From positions 1 through 64,000 of the forward strand of contig UQER01000015.1 in assembly GCA_900540205.1 (NCBI GenBank): a stretch of 64,000 bases of DNA. Reading direction: 5' to 3'. Numbering within the stretch: the first letter of the stretch is position 1; the number at the start of each line of letters is the position of its first letter. The stretch comes from an uncultured Porphyromonadaceae bacterium (lineage in GTDB: Bacteria; Bacteroidota; Bacteroidia; Bacteroidales; Muribaculaceae). Made by a program: the position numbers and the translations under genes. Of this stretch, positions 38,605 through 47,492 are shown piece by piece. Below the pieces are notes generated by a model that saw nothing but the letters and a program-made list of their open reading frames with translations, did not search any database and was not told where the DNA came from.

Positions 38605-39456
38605 ATGAATCATAGATTTCCGCAGACTCTCGCCATTGTTTCGGCCGCAGTGCTCATGGCGCTCGGCCTGTTTGTGCTTTCGGGCTGCAGTTCCCTGAAA
38701 AAAACTCAGGCGTCGGGTGCTCCGCAGAATGCCACCGCGCGGGAGCGGGTTGACTCGCTTGCTGCCTCCTACGCCGAATGGTCGACGGTGAGCATGCCGG
38801 TGCGCCTCTCCATTTCCGAGCCTAAACAGTTCAGCGTCACCGCGCAGTGCGTAATGCGCCGCAACGCCTATGTGTCCATGTCGGTGCGCATGCTCGGGTT
38901 CGAAGTGGCGTCTGTATGGATTGACAATGATTCGGTGCATGCCGTTGACAAATATCACAAGCGCTACCTGTCGGAGGATTTCAGGCGTTTCATGGGCGGT
39001 GCCGATGTGACGATCGGCGATCTGCAGGACCTCCTGCTCGGCCGTGCGTTTGTGGCCGGGACCGATGGCGGAACGCTCACGCCTGCCTTATGCAGCCGGC
39101 TGCGTGCGGATGCCATGGCAGAGGGGCTGATGCTGCTTCCGGCTCAGGAACCGGCCTCGTTCAGCTACGGGTTTGTGCTCGATGATACGGCCAACACCCT
39201 CGCGGCTGCCACAGTTCTTGCCGGCGACAGGCATGCCGTGGTGGTGAATTATTCCGACTATTATGCCACGCCGGCAGGGAATGTGGCCTCCAGGGTGGCG
39301 ATAGAGACCGTGAAAGGCCGACGGATTGCTGTCGCGCTCGGCTGGAACCTGAAATCGGCTAAATGGAATGCCGGCAACGACCGTACGTGGAAAATGCCGT
39401 CGGGCTACACCCGAGTCTCGTCGGCTCAGCTCGTACAGATGCTTTCAAGCTTCTGA
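38605..39456 (+). CDS. DUF4292 lipoprotein
   Basis: A 283-residue outer-membrane-type lipoprotein (Cys28 in LFVLSGCSSL). It carries the features of DUF4292, a LolB/LppX-like beta-structure family of Bacteroidetes (for example QFSVTAQCVMRRNAYVSMSVRMLGFEVASVWIDNDSV, in part). Function unknown; LolB-like lipid handling is a reasonable guess. It lies 26 bases after the TPR gene and 69 bases before the EnvC-like gene. Confidence 0.82.
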   Translation: MNHRFPQTLAIVSAAVLMALGLFVLSGCSSLKKTQASGAPQNATARERVDSLAASYAEWSTVSMPVRLSISEPKQFSVTAQCVMRRNAYVSMSVRMLGFEVASVWIDNDSVHAVDKYHKRYLSEDFRRFMGGADVTIGDLQDLLLGRAFVAGTDGGTLTPALCSRLRADAMAEGLMLLPAQEPASFSYGFVLDDTANTLAAATVLAGDRHAVVVNYSDYYATPAGNVASRVAIETVKGRRIAVALGWNLKSAKWNAGNDRTWKMPSGYTRVSSAQLVQMLSSF

Positions 39457-39525
39457 ACACAGACCGTGTGACTGTTCTTTTGAATTTCGTCACAACGGCA
39501 TACACTATTATCACAGATGATTGCG

Positions 39526-41409
39526 ATGAAAAGATATATGGCAGTTGTGTCGGTCTGCCTGGCAATGGTGCTCGGCAGTGTGGCCACCCCTGAGGTTGAA
39601 ATCCTCGCGGGTGCGACAGCCACAGCCTCAACAGCGGCACAGACCAACAAATCGAAGTCGGCATCGAAGAAAAAGAGCCGCACCACAACCGGCAAGTCCG
39701 GGAGGAAAAACAACGGCCAAGCCGCCTCGAGAAACAGGAAAAACACCCGCTCCGCCCAAAAATCAGGCAAGCAGACTTCAAAGCCACGCACCGCCGCCGA
39801 AGTGAAACGGGCAAAGGAAAAAAATACCCGTGAAATGCGTGAGACCAAGCGCAAGATAACGTTGAACACCCGTGAGACTGAACAGAGGCTTAATCAGCTG
39901 AACCTGCTTGAGGGTGAGCTTGCCAACTGTAATGTCAACATAGGCCGTCTGAGCGGCCGAGTCGACTCTATCAACGGGGCTATCAGGGTAGCCAACGATT
40001 CAATCAGCAGCCTGGATGCCCGTCTGGCCGCAATCACCGACAAATATGTGAAAGCCGTGCGCCGCACACAGGGCACACGCAAACACATGAGCCAGATGGC
40101 GTTCATATTTTCATCCGATTCTTTCTCGCAGGCATACAGGCGCATGCGCGCACTGAGGCAGTTCTCTAAATGGCGTAAGCGCCGTTCGGCCGAGATAAGC
40201 GATATGCGCAAGGAGCTTGACGGCCGCCGTGCGGAGCTTGAGACCCTGAAAAAGTCGGCGGCTGCCGCTCTCGGTTCGCTCAACAATGAGCGCAGTGTGC
40301 TGCAGCGGAAGCAGGCGGAGACTGGCCGGCTGGTGGACCGTCTGAAGAGCGAGGGTGCAGAACTCAATGCAATCATGGACCGCCGGCGCCGCGAAGCCCA
40401 GTCGCTCGATGCCGAACTCGACCGCATAGTGGCCGAAGAGGTGGCGCGTCAGGAACGTCTGCGCCGCGAGCAGGAGGAAGCCGAACGCCGCGCACGTGCC
40501 GAGGCTGAGCGCAAGGCGCGCGAACAGGAGGAGGCGCGCCGTCAGGCCGAAGCCGAAGCTGCTGCCGAAGCTGAAGCGGTACGTAAGGCCGAGGCTGAAG
40601 CCGCGGCTGCCAAGGAGGCCGCCCGGAAGGCCCGTGCCGCCAAGGAGGCTGAGGAGAAAGCCCGTAAGGAGGCTCAGGCTGCCGAGGAGCAGGCACGCAA
40701 GCAGGCTGACAAAGAGTCGAAGCGGAAGGCCAAGGAGGCAGCTGCAGCTGCAAAGAAAGCGGAGAAAGAGCGTGTGGCGGCCGAACGCGAGGCTGCCCGC
40801 CGTCAGGCCGAGGCCGACAAGAAGCTTGCACAGCAACGTGCCCGCGGAGGCAAGCCTGTGAAGCATACAGGAAAGAACAATCTCGGGAAAGTGAGCGGCT
40901 CGGAATCCGGCGCGCCCGCGCCTAAGCTGTCAACCCCGGCAGTGTCGGGAGCAGCATCAGGAGTGGCACCGAAGATGGATGCCAACATCGGTGGTGATTT
41001 CGCCGATTACAAAGGACGGTTGCCGTTCCCGGTTGCCGGACGTTACACGATTGTGAAGCGCTTCGGGCGCCAGAAGCATCCCACCCTTCCGCATGTGGAG
41101 ACCACCAACTCGGGCATCGACATGCAGACGGAGCCGGGCACTGGCGTGCGCGCGGTGTTCGATGGCGAGGTGTCGGCCGTATTCCGTCCAGACGGTTACA
41201 ACAACGTTGTGGTGATTCGTCACGGCAAGTTCATGACCGTGTATGCCAATCTGGGAGCCATTTCGGTGAGCACCGGTCAGAAAGTGAAAGCCGGACAATC
41301 AATCGGCACAGTATTCACCGATGCCAACGATTCAAACCGTTCGGTGTTGCATTTTGAAATACGCAATCAGCGTCAGAAGGAAAATCCCGAGCTTTGGCTA
41401 CGGAGATGA
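39526..41409 (+). CDS. EnvC-like murein hydrolase activator (degenerate M23)
   Basis: A 627-residue periplasmic protein with signal MKRYMAVVSVCLAMVLGSVA. It has a basic linker, long coiled coils (about 95-280 and an Ala/Arg/Glu-rich stretch about 290-440) and a C-terminal LytM/M23 domain (about 500-627). In that domain the usual zinc ligands are incomplete: the first His position is Asn/Ser (TTNSGID), the YGHL histidine is Asn (YANL), and LHFEIR is retained. The protein therefore likely activates amidases at the division site, like E. coli EnvC, rather than cutting peptidoglycan. Confidence 0.85.
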   Translation: MKRYMAVVSVCLAMVLGSVATPEVEILAGATATASTAAQTNKSKSASKKKSRTTTGKSGRKNNGQAASRNRKNTRSAQKSGKQTSKPRTAAEVKRAKEKNTREMRETKRKITLNTRETEQRLNQLNLLEGELANCNVNIGRLSGRVDSINGAIRVANDSISSLDARLAAITDKYVKAVRRTQGTRKHMSQMAFIFSSDSFSQAYRRMRALRQFSKWRKRRSAEISDMRKELDGRRAELETLKKSAAAALGSLNNERSVLQRKQAETGRLVDRLKSEGAELNAIMDRRRREAQSLDAELDRIVAEEVARQERLRREQEEAERRARAEAERKAREQEEARRQAEAEAAAEAEAVRKAEAEAAAAKEAARKARAAKEAEEKARKEAQAAEEQARKQADKESKRKAKEAAAAAKKAEKERVAAEREAARRQAEADKKLAQQRARGGKPVKHTGKNNLGKVSGSESGAPAPKLSTPAVSGAASGVAPKMDANIGGDFADYKGRLPFPVAGRYTIVKRFGRQKHPTLPHVETTNSGIDMQTEPGTGVRAVFDGEVSAVFRPDGYNNVVVIRHGKFMTVYANLGAISVSTGQKVKAGQSIGTVFTDANDSNRSVLHFEIRNQRQKENPELWLRR

Positions 41410-41518
41410 TTCATGATGCACGATGCACAAGTCTTGATGCACGATGCACGATGCACGATTCATGATGCACGATGCACGATTCATGATGCATGATGCACGA
41501 TGCATGATGGGATGATGG
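41406..41518. repeat. GATGCAC-type tandem repeat after the EnvC-like gene
   Basis: The 7-8-base unit GATGCACN repeats about 12 times with variants (ATTCAT, GATGCAT). It begins at the TGA stop of the EnvC-like gene and ends just before a strong terminator. A second, inverted cluster lies at 41634-41711. Confidence 0.85.
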
Positions 41519-41527
41519 TATAAACGT

Positions 41528-41555
41528 AAGGACGCACGGTGCGTGCGTCCTTTTT
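41528..41555. terminator. Terminator after the EnvC-like gene
   Basis: AAGGACGCAC pairs with GTGCGTCCTT (10 bp, 5-base loop), then a run of Ts. It sits between the two GATGCAC repeat clusters and serves the plus-strand cluster; the converging rnpA operon ends near 41682. Confidence 0.85.
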
Positions 41556-41633
41556 TATGTTGTGTTTCTTATGTTTGTGTTTGATGAATATTATATGCGG
41601 ACGCACGGGCCGTTAGTCCCTACGGCCAGAGTG

Positions 41634-41711
41634 TATCGATTATGAATCGAAAATTGTGAATTGTGCATCGTGCATCGTGCATCAAGAATCGTGCATCGAA
41701 TTAAAGATTCG
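41634..41711. repeat. GATGCAC-type repeat at the end of rnpA, inverted
   Basis: About four to five copies of GTGCATC (reverse complement of GATGCAC) span the rnpA stop codon and extend into its last codons. The repeat is in inverted orientation relative to 41406-41518, so the two could pair in a read-through transcript. The 272-base interval 41410-41681 otherwise holds only the terminator and repeats. Confidence 0.8.
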
Positions 41712-42119
41712 TTTGAGGATTCGCTGCATGGCGCGTTCCACGCGTCCGTAATGCTCAAGATGGTCGGCCACGTAGATAAATGCCACGTTGACGGGCGGCA
41801 CGGTGCCGTCGGGTGGCACCGAGATGGGTCGCTGCAGGCGATAGGCTTCGCGGATGCGGCGACGCATCTGCACACGGTCAACGGCGTGATGCAGTTTTTT
41901 CTTGGGAACGGAAATCAGGAACCGCACGGTAGGGCGCGTTGGTGCTGCAGTATCGGCAGTGGTGCCGGGAGTGCAGGTGTCAGCGGTATCCTGGCTCCAT
42001 ACGGCACGCAGAGGATAGGCCAAAATGGCGTTGCCGGCGCCGTCACGGCGGCCAAACAATGCATCGATGGCTGTCTTGCTGCAGAGTTTGTGAGGTTTGC
42101 CAAGCCCGAATGGTTTCAT
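41682..42119 (-). CDS. rnpA: Ribonuclease P protein component
   Basis: The protein subunit that aids RNase P RNA in 5' tRNA maturation. The 145-residue chain has the RNR-type segment KKKLHHAVDRVQMRRRIREAYR and an N-terminal KLCSKTAIDALFG, both typical. It follows hemD with a one-base gap, the usual Bacteroidetes linkage. Its last residues (about FNSMHDS) are encoded by a GATGCAC-type repeat, so the C-terminus may differ between strains. rpmH is not adjacent. Confidence 0.93.
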   Translation of the reverse strand: MKPFGLGKPHKLCSKTAIDALFGRRDGAGNAILAYPLRAVWSQDTADTCTPGTTADTAAPTRPTVRFLISVPKKKLHHAVDRVQMRRRIREAYRLQRPISVPPDGTVPPVNVAFIYVADHLEHYGRVERAMQRILKRIFNSMHDS

Positions 42120-42120
42120 A

Positions 42121-42870
42121 TCAGGCGTTCTTCTCTTTCAGAAAGAGGTCGAGGGCGGCAGTGATTGAAGGTGCCTTGGGCGAGGGTGCTGCGAGGTCCA
42201 GACGCAATCCTGCCTGCTCAACGGCTTTGGCTGTGGAGGCTCCGAGGCAACCGATCTGTATGTCACCCTGGTTGAAATCAGGGAAGTTTTTGAGCAGGGA
42301 GTCGATTCCGGCAGGCGAGAAGAACAGCAGCATGTCGTAATCGAACTGCTCATCGGGGGTGAAATCGTTGCTCACCGTGCGATACATCACGGCCTTGGTG
42401 TAGTTCAGTTTGGCGCTGTCGAGCATTGCTGCGTTCGAATCGTCCTTATGCACATCGCTCACGGCGTAGAGATATTTCTCTTTGTTGTGCTTGGTGAGTG
42501 AGGGGAGCAGGTCGTCGAGCTTGCCTGTGTTGCCGTGGAAAATCTTGCGTTTGCGGTACACGATGTATTTCTGCAGATAGAGCGCTATGCTCTCTGTTGT
42601 GCAGAAATATTTCATGGTGTCGGGTATGGTGATGCGCATCTCTTCACAGAGACGGAAAAAATGATCGATTGCTGTGCGCGCTGTGAAAATCACTGCCGTG
42701 AAATCGTTGATGTTGATTTTCTGCTGGCGGAATTCACGTGCGCTGAGGCCTTCCACTTTGATGAACGGGCGGAATACGAGTTCCACTCCATAGCGTGAAG
42801 CGATATCGAAATAGGGGGATTTTTCAGATGAAGGCTGGGGTTGAGAAACTAATATCTTGTTTATTTTCAT
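42121..42870 (-). CDS. hemD: Uroporphyrinogen-III synthase
   Basis: Closes hydroxymethylbilane into uroporphyrinogen III in tetrapyrrole synthesis. The 249-residue chain is divergent, as is usual for HemD, but has the typical opening KILVSQPQPSSEKSPYFD, the TARTAIDHFFRL stretch and the C-terminal FFSPAGIDSLL and IGCLGASTAKAVEQ segments. It overlaps the DUF4271 gene by four bases (ATGA) and is followed by rnpA one base on. Confidence 0.88.
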   Translation of the reverse strand: MKINKILVSQPQPSSEKSPYFDIASRYGVELVFRPFIKVEGLSAREFRQQKININDFTAVIFTARTAIDHFFRLCEEMRITIPDTMKYFCTTESIALYLQKYIVYRKRKIFHGNTGKLDDLLPSLTKHNKEKYLYAVSDVHKDDSNAAMLDSAKLNYTKAVMYRTVSNDFTPDEQFDYDMLLFFSPAGIDSLLKNFPDFNQGDIQIGCLGASTAKAVEQAGLRLDLAAPSPKAPSITAALDLFLKEKNA

Positions 42871-43649
42871 TGCACTTTTTCACATATTTCCGATGCCAGA
42901 AAACACGTGGCGGCGACCGGTATTATTTCCAAGGTGCAAAGGTACAAAATAAAATAGAGCAAAGACCCGAAATTGTAGTAAAAAATTCTAAATCCCTTTG
43001 AAATGTAGCATATTCGCGACAAAATGTAAAGGGCGGCCGCGATAATCAGCATTTTTGACGTAAGTGCGGGATAGAACAGCGCCAAGAGGGTAGGCACGGT
43101 CAGGGCGATGCCCAGGGCAGTGGTGGATGCGTTGAGTCCGCGGCGCCAGAGGTTGGCGCTTAGGGGGTCGGTGAACACGTAGCCAAGTGTTGCGCAGGCT
43201 GCCAGCTGAAAAACATAGTAGGCGGCAGCCAGGCCGATGAGGCATCCGGCGGCGTTTAGCACCCATTGCGCCGAGGTGGCGGAGTGGATGTTGCCCGTCC
43301 ACATGAACAGAAGCAGTCCCTCCATGATGCATGTGGTGGCTATGAGCAGTGCTTGTGCGCGAGCTTCGTTGGCGGTGTGTTCGTCGAACGCGTTGTCGCG
43401 CCGGCGCACGTAGAGCAGCTCGGCGGGGAGTGCGGCCAGCACACGTCGGAGTGGCTTTATGTTCAGCCCGATCAGCACAAGCATGGCCAGCAGCATGGTG
43501 GGAATGCCGGAATCAGTTGCCGGCGACACCGGGCGCGGCGTGCCGGCCATCCCTGTTGTCCACGACGGGGGGATGGAGGCATAGGCAATGCTGTCGGCGG
43601 CCGAGAAGGGCGCCTCGGCCTCGGTGCATATGTTGAACGGTGCGGTCAA
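42867..43649 (-). CDS. DUF4271 membrane protein
   Basis: A 260-residue inner-membrane protein with about six membrane segments (for example PTMLLAMLVLIGLN, ALLIATTCIMEGLLLFMW, TLLALFYPALTSKMLIIAAALYI). The C-terminus ISKGFRIFYYNFGSLLYFILYLCTLEIIP is typical of the Bacteroidetes DUF4271 family. It is regularly found upstream of hemD; the function is unknown. It starts 3 bases after the Na/Pi transporter stop. Confidence 0.82.
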   Translation of the reverse strand: MTAPFNICTEAEAPFSAADSIAYASIPPSWTTGMAGTPRPVSPATDSGIPTMLLAMLVLIGLNIKPLRRVLAALPAELLYVRRRDNAFDEHTANEARAQALLIATTCIMEGLLLFMWTGNIHSATSAQWVLNAAGCLIGLAAAYYVFQLAACATLGYVFTDPLSANLWRRGLNASTTALGIALTVPTLLALFYPALTSKMLIIAAALYILSRICYISKGFRIFYYNFGSLLYFILYLCTLEIIPVAATCFLASEICEKVQ

Positions 43650-43652
43650 GGT

Positions 43653-45473
43653 TTAGCGGTGACGGAATTCGGCGCGTATGGTGTCGATGACGTTGATTAC
43701 GAAATCGCCGGCTTTCTCGAGGGTCGACACGATGTCCATGTAATAGATGCCGCTCTGGTATTCGTAGTGGCGGCCGTTGATGTTCTCCACGTTGGCGGTG
43801 CGCAGCTGGTTGCGCAGGTTGTTAATCTCGCGCTCGCGGTTGTAGGAGGCGATGATGTCGTGCTCGTCCACATTCTCAATGTTGTTGAGCACCTTCAGCA
43901 TGGAGTTAACCGATTTTTCCACGTAGCCGAACATGAGGTCGATGTTGGCGTAGATCTCTTCGTTGAAGTGTACGCCGCTCTGCTGCTTGCGCAGCAGAAT
44001 CTTGCCCACGCCGAGCATCGCGTCGGCAATGCTTTCAATCTCCGAGTCGATGCTCAGCATGGCTGTGAGGCGACGCTTGGATTCGTTGGAGAGGCGGCCT
44101 TCAGCGCATCGGTTCAGATAGTTGGCAATCTCGATTTCCATGCGGTCCGATATCTCCTCGTATTTCTCAAGCCGCGAATAGATTTTGTTGAAGTCGTCGC
44201 TTCCGGCCTTGGTGTGCACGAGGTCGCGTGCCATGGGGAGCATACGCCCCACGCGCTCGGCAAACACGTACATCTCTTTCTCGGCCTGTGATATGTTGAG
44301 CTCAGATGCCGAGAGGATACCGCCGGAGATGAATTTGAGCTGAAACTCGTCGTCGCCCGAATGCTTGGCCGGAATAAGGAATTCCACAATCTTGACGTAG
44401 ACTCCGGTGAGCCATATCATGATGCTCAGGTTGATGAGGTTGAACACGGTGTGGAACATCGACAGGCCGAACGACACGCTCACCTGCATCTGCGATATGG
44501 CCGTGCGGTGGTGAAGCACCTCGTCGGTGGGAACACCGGCGGACATCACCTGATTGTACATGGCCGGGTCGGTGTTCTGGAGGTCGGTGACGTAGCGGTA
44601 GAGGCTCGTCGGGTCGCCCTGACCTATCTCTTCCGTAATCCAGGAGTTCAGCTCCACAAAGGGGAAGAACACGGCCAGGGTCCAGATGGTGCCGAAAAGG
44701 TTGAACAGCAGGTGGCCCATGGCGGTGCGCTTGGCCGCCACGTTTCCGCTCATCGACGCAAGCAGCGGGGTTATGGTGGTGCCGATGTTGGAGCCGAGCA
44801 CCAGCGCGCAGGCAAGGTCGAAGGTTATCCAGCCTTTGCTGCACATTATGAGCGTTATGGCGAACATGGCCGCCGAGCTCTGGATTATCATTGTCACCAC
44901 CATGCCCACAAGGCAGAAAATCAGCACGGAGCCGAATCCCATCGAGGCATAGCGCTGCAGGAAGGCGAACATTTCGGGGTTGCTCTGGAGGTCGGGCACA
45001 TATTTGCTGATCATGTCAAGGCCCATAAACAAGAAAGCGAAACCGATGGTGAATTCACCCATCGATTTCGTTTTGCTTTTGGAGGAGAACAGCAGGGGCA
45101 CCGCAAGGCCGATGAGAGGGAGGGCAAAGGCGGAGATGTCGACCTTGAAGCCGAACAGCGCGATGACCCATGCAGTGAAAGTGGTACCCACGTTGGCACC
45201 CATGATCACGGCCATGGACTGTGCGAGGGTCATGAGGCCGGCGTTGACGAAACTTACCACCATCACCGTCGATGCCGACGAGCTTTGGATCAGGGCTGTG
45301 ATGAAGAAGCCTGTGATGGTTCCGGTGAACCGGTTGCGGGTCATGGCGCTGAGAATGTTGCGCAGGCGGTCGCCCGCGGCTTTCTGCAGCCCCTCACTCA
45401 TCACCTTCATTCCGTAAAGGAAGAGGCCTACGGCTCCCAGGAGCCCGAGAAAATCCAGTATCGAATAATTCAT
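43653..45473 (-). CDS. Na+/phosphate cotransporter family protein with PhoU-like tail
   Basis: A 606-residue inner-membrane protein. The chosen ATG at 45473 (MNYSILDFLG) gives the canonical GLFLYGMKVMSEGLQ opening. The two inverted repeats carry QSSSAST and QSSAAMF, the signature of the NptA/PNaS family. A C-terminal soluble part (about 400-600) resembles PhoU helices, with KLISGGI- and ESIADAMLGVG-type segments. It likely takes up phosphate, which fits an envelope full of phosphoesterases, though that is only an inference. It heads the operon with DUF4271, hemD and rnpA. Confidence 0.9.
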   Translation of the reverse strand: MNYSILDFLGLLGAVGLFLYGMKVMSEGLQKAAGDRLRNILSAMTRNRFTGTITGFFITALIQSSSASTVMVVSFVNAGLMTLAQSMAVIMGANVGTTFTAWVIALFGFKVDISAFALPLIGLAVPLLFSSKSKTKSMGEFTIGFAFLFMGLDMISKYVPDLQSNPEMFAFLQRYASMGFGSVLIFCLVGMVVTMIIQSSAAMFAITLIMCSKGWITFDLACALVLGSNIGTTITPLLASMSGNVAAKRTAMGHLLFNLFGTIWTLAVFFPFVELNSWITEEIGQGDPTSLYRYVTDLQNTDPAMYNQVMSAGVPTDEVLHHRTAISQMQVSVSFGLSMFHTVFNLINLSIMIWLTGVYVKIVEFLIPAKHSGDDEFQLKFISGGILSASELNISQAEKEMYVFAERVGRMLPMARDLVHTKAGSDDFNKIYSRLEKYEEISDRMEIEIANYLNRCAEGRLSNESKRRLTAMLSIDSEIESIADAMLGVGKILLRKQQSGVHFNEEIYANIDLMFGYVEKSVNSMLKVLNNIENVDEHDIIASYNREREINNLRNQLRTANVENINGRHYEYQSGIYYMDIVSTLEKAGDFVINVIDTIRAEFRHR

Positions 45474-45628
45474 CGTTGCTGTGTCGGTGGATTCCGCAGC
45501 CGCACCTTGCGGCAATGCGTTTCCGTTCTGTTCGCAAAATTAGGAAACTTTAACCAACTTCGCAACCCTCTATGACGATTTATTTCGGGTCGGTATTGTT
45601 AAATCCGGCCGCCGGAGCAAGACGGGGG

Positions 45629-46387
45629 TCATTCCCGGTCGGGGTGCAGGAAGCGCAGCAGCCCGTAGATGTATCGGCGCACTCCGGGGCGGTAAAGAAG
45701 CAGGCGGTCGAACCACGCCATGCGGCGTCCGATGAATTTTACCACAAGCCCTACGTAAATCATGGCGAACAGCGTGCCGATGCCCACGATGTTCCATTGC
45801 CAGCTGCCGAAGAAGCCGATGCTGGCCACGGCGGCAAGCATTACAAGGGTGGTGTCGAGGGAGATTTTCGCCTTCGGGAAGGGGATGCCCCATTTGCGGC
45901 TGATGGCGATGGGCACACCTTCGCCCGCCATGGTCACCGAACCGCAGCGCACCTCCAGCGCTACGCCGATGCCCATGATGGTGCAGCCGGCCACCTGGGT
46001 CACAATCTGGTCGGACAGGGTGATGCATTCGAGCGGGGCGGTGAGGGCCATGTTGAGGTCGATGAGCACACCGAACACAAGGCTTATCACAAGCTGCAGG
46101 AGCTGGAGCGGCGGGAACTGACGGCCCAAAATGATTATCTGCGCCCCTACGAGCAGTACATTCAGGATGTTGGTGTACATGCCGAGCGACAGAGGTGGAA
46201 CATAACCTTCGGTGCCTGCGATGGTAAAAGCCAATGGGATTGACGAGATTACGCTGCTGCCGAGATTTGAGCGGATGCACAGCGCAACGCCTAATGTGAG
46301 GATGAACAGGGAGATTAAAAGCAGGCAATGCTGCCAGAGAAAGGAAACGATTTTGTCTTTGTCAGCGATAACTAATGTATGGTTCAT
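45629..46387 (-). CDS. YczE/YitT-like membrane protein
   Basis: A 252-residue inner-membrane protein with about five to six membrane segments. The start at 46387 (MNHTLVIA) is preferred because an upstream in-frame ATG would lie within the promoter. The sequence resembles the YczE/DUF6198 group (LFILTLGVALCIRSNLGSSVISSIPLAF). The function is unknown. It is divergent from the adjacent small lipoprotein. Confidence 0.7.
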   Translation of the reverse strand: MNHTLVIADKDKIVSFLWQHCLLLISLFILTLGVALCIRSNLGSSVISSIPLAFTIAGTEGYVPPLSLGMYTNILNVLLVGAQIIILGRQFPPLQLLQLVISLVFGVLIDLNMALTAPLECITLSDQIVTQVAGCTIMGIGVALEVRCGSVTMAGEGVPIAISRKWGIPFPKAKISLDTTLVMLAAVASIGFFGSWQWNIVGIGTLFAMIYVGLVVKFIGRRMAWFDRLLLYRPGVRRYIYGLLRFLHPDRE

Positions 46388-46396
46388 AATCGGCTG

Positions 46397-46425
46397 CAAA
46401 GTTACAAAAATTATTGCTAAATTTG
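46397..46425. promoter_or_regulatory. Divergent pair of TAnnTTTG promoter elements
   Basis: TAACTTTG on the minus strand (46404-46397) lies about 10 bases before the YczE-like start, and TAAATTTG on the plus strand (46418-46425) lies about 50 bases before the lipoprotein start. The minus-strand spacing implies a very short or absent leader. Confidence 0.5.
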
Positions 46426-46473
46426 CAGCAGATGTCAGGGGCGTCAGGCGCCCCGGTCACAATGTTGAGATTT

Positions 46474-46887
46474 ATGAATAGCGTGATTTCTAAATGTGCT
46501 GCCGCGGCTGCGGCACTGACGCTTGCGGCCTCTGTGGCGGCATGCGGCGGAATGAGCAGCCGGGAGAAAGAGATGGTGGGAAAATATTACATCCCTGCTG
46601 TGAGCGATACGTCACCCCTGCTCGAGCTGAATGAGGACAATCAGTCGGTGATGCGCGCCATCCGCCCCGGAGAGCTTTCGTTCTCGGTGGCTGGCCAGTG
46701 GCATGTGGTTGGCGATTCGCTTGTGATTGTCAACGACATATCATCGATAACCATCGAAGACGGCGACCCCGGATTGGTGGGAACCGTGGCAGAGCGTGTG
46801 GCTTATCCTATCATTGCCTATGAGGAAACCACCCTCCGGATAAAGCGTCAGGGGGCCATTTACGATTACCACAGGCGCGGAAACTGA
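46474..46887 (+). CDS. Small lipoprotein, lipocalin-like
   Basis: A 137-residue lipoprotein (Cys24 in ASVAACGG). The start MNSVISK at 46474 gives a clear signal; two in-frame starts upstream are less likely. The mature part reads as a short beta-barrel (VGKYYIPAVSDTSPLLEL and WHVVGDSLVIVNDISS), as in lipocalin-like domains. It may bind a small hydrophobic ligand. It precedes another small lipoprotein. Confidence 0.6.
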   Translation: MNSVISKCAAAAAALTLAASVAACGGMSSREKEMVGKYYIPAVSDTSPLLELNEDNQSVMRAIRPGELSFSVAGQWHVVGDSLVIVNDISSITIEDGDPGLVGTVAERVAYPIIAYEETTLRIKRQGAIYDYHRRGN

Positions 46888-46951
46888 CGGTTTTGGCGCC
46901 GGCGTGCATAGGTTACGGACCAGAAATTCAAGATTATAAGTATGGTTGATT

Positions 46952-47416
46952 ATGAAACGTTTGTTTGAGGCTGCATTGGCAGCCGTTGCTATAATGATTA
47001 TGCAGGCGTGTGCCACGCGCACGGCACCAGCGTTTTCCGACCGTCTGGCCGAGGCGGATGCCGCTTTGGCCGATGGAAACTACGAGCGTGCTCAGGACAT
47101 GGCCAACGAGATGCTTGAGATTGCCATGACGGCCGATTCGGATGCCGTGGGGGAAACAGAGTCGGCGCATCTCGGGCTGCTGTTCATGAAGCTTTCGGAA
47201 AAGCAGCATGAGGATGAGAATGTGGCCGATGCCACCCAGTGCATCCGCCGCGCTTTCCGTCTTTCCGGCGATTCGCTGAAAGCGTTCTTCGCGTCGCTGC
47301 CTCTGGAGGACACCCCGCGCTTCGTCCTGTTGCGGCGCATTGGGCTGTCAATCGACAACCCCGTGGAACAGATCTCCGAAACCGATTCGGTGGTGGAGCT
47401 TGACAGCATACACTGA
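46952..47416 (+). CDS. Small helical lipoprotein
   Basis: A 154-residue lipoprotein (Cys20 in IMIMQACATR; start MKRLFEA at 46952). The mature part is helical with TPR-like spacing (RLAEADAALADGNYERAQDMANEML). No specific family is recognised. It may be a helper in envelope assembly. It follows the lipocalin-like gene by 64 bases. Confidence 0.6.
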   Translation: MKRLFEAALAAVAIMIMQACATRTAPAFSDRLAEADAALADGNYERAQDMANEMLEIAMTADSDAVGETESAHLGLLFMKLSEKQHEDENVADATQCIRRAFRLSGDSLKAFFASLPLEDTPRFVLLRRIGLSIDNPVEQISETDSVVELDSIH

Positions 47417-47438
47417 TTGCAGATGGTTTCTGCCAAAT

Positions 47439-47480
47439 ATTATAATTGGTCTTATCAAGATTATAATTGGGTTTACAAAA
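47439..47480. repeat. Imperfect 21-base tandem repeat upstream of the SUI1 gene
   Basis: ATTATAATTGG recurs with a 21-base period (47439-47449 and 47460-47470), within two imperfect copies of a 21-base unit, just after the stop of the preceding lipoprotein gene and before the SUI1-like start. It may be a promoter-region repeat or a slippage product. Confidence 0.5.
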
Positions 47481-47492
47481 GAATATTCTGAA

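Noticed and set aside
41406..41711. Possible CRISPR array
   Set aside because: Repeat units are only 7-8 bases with no spacers; this is a tandem repeat rather than an array.
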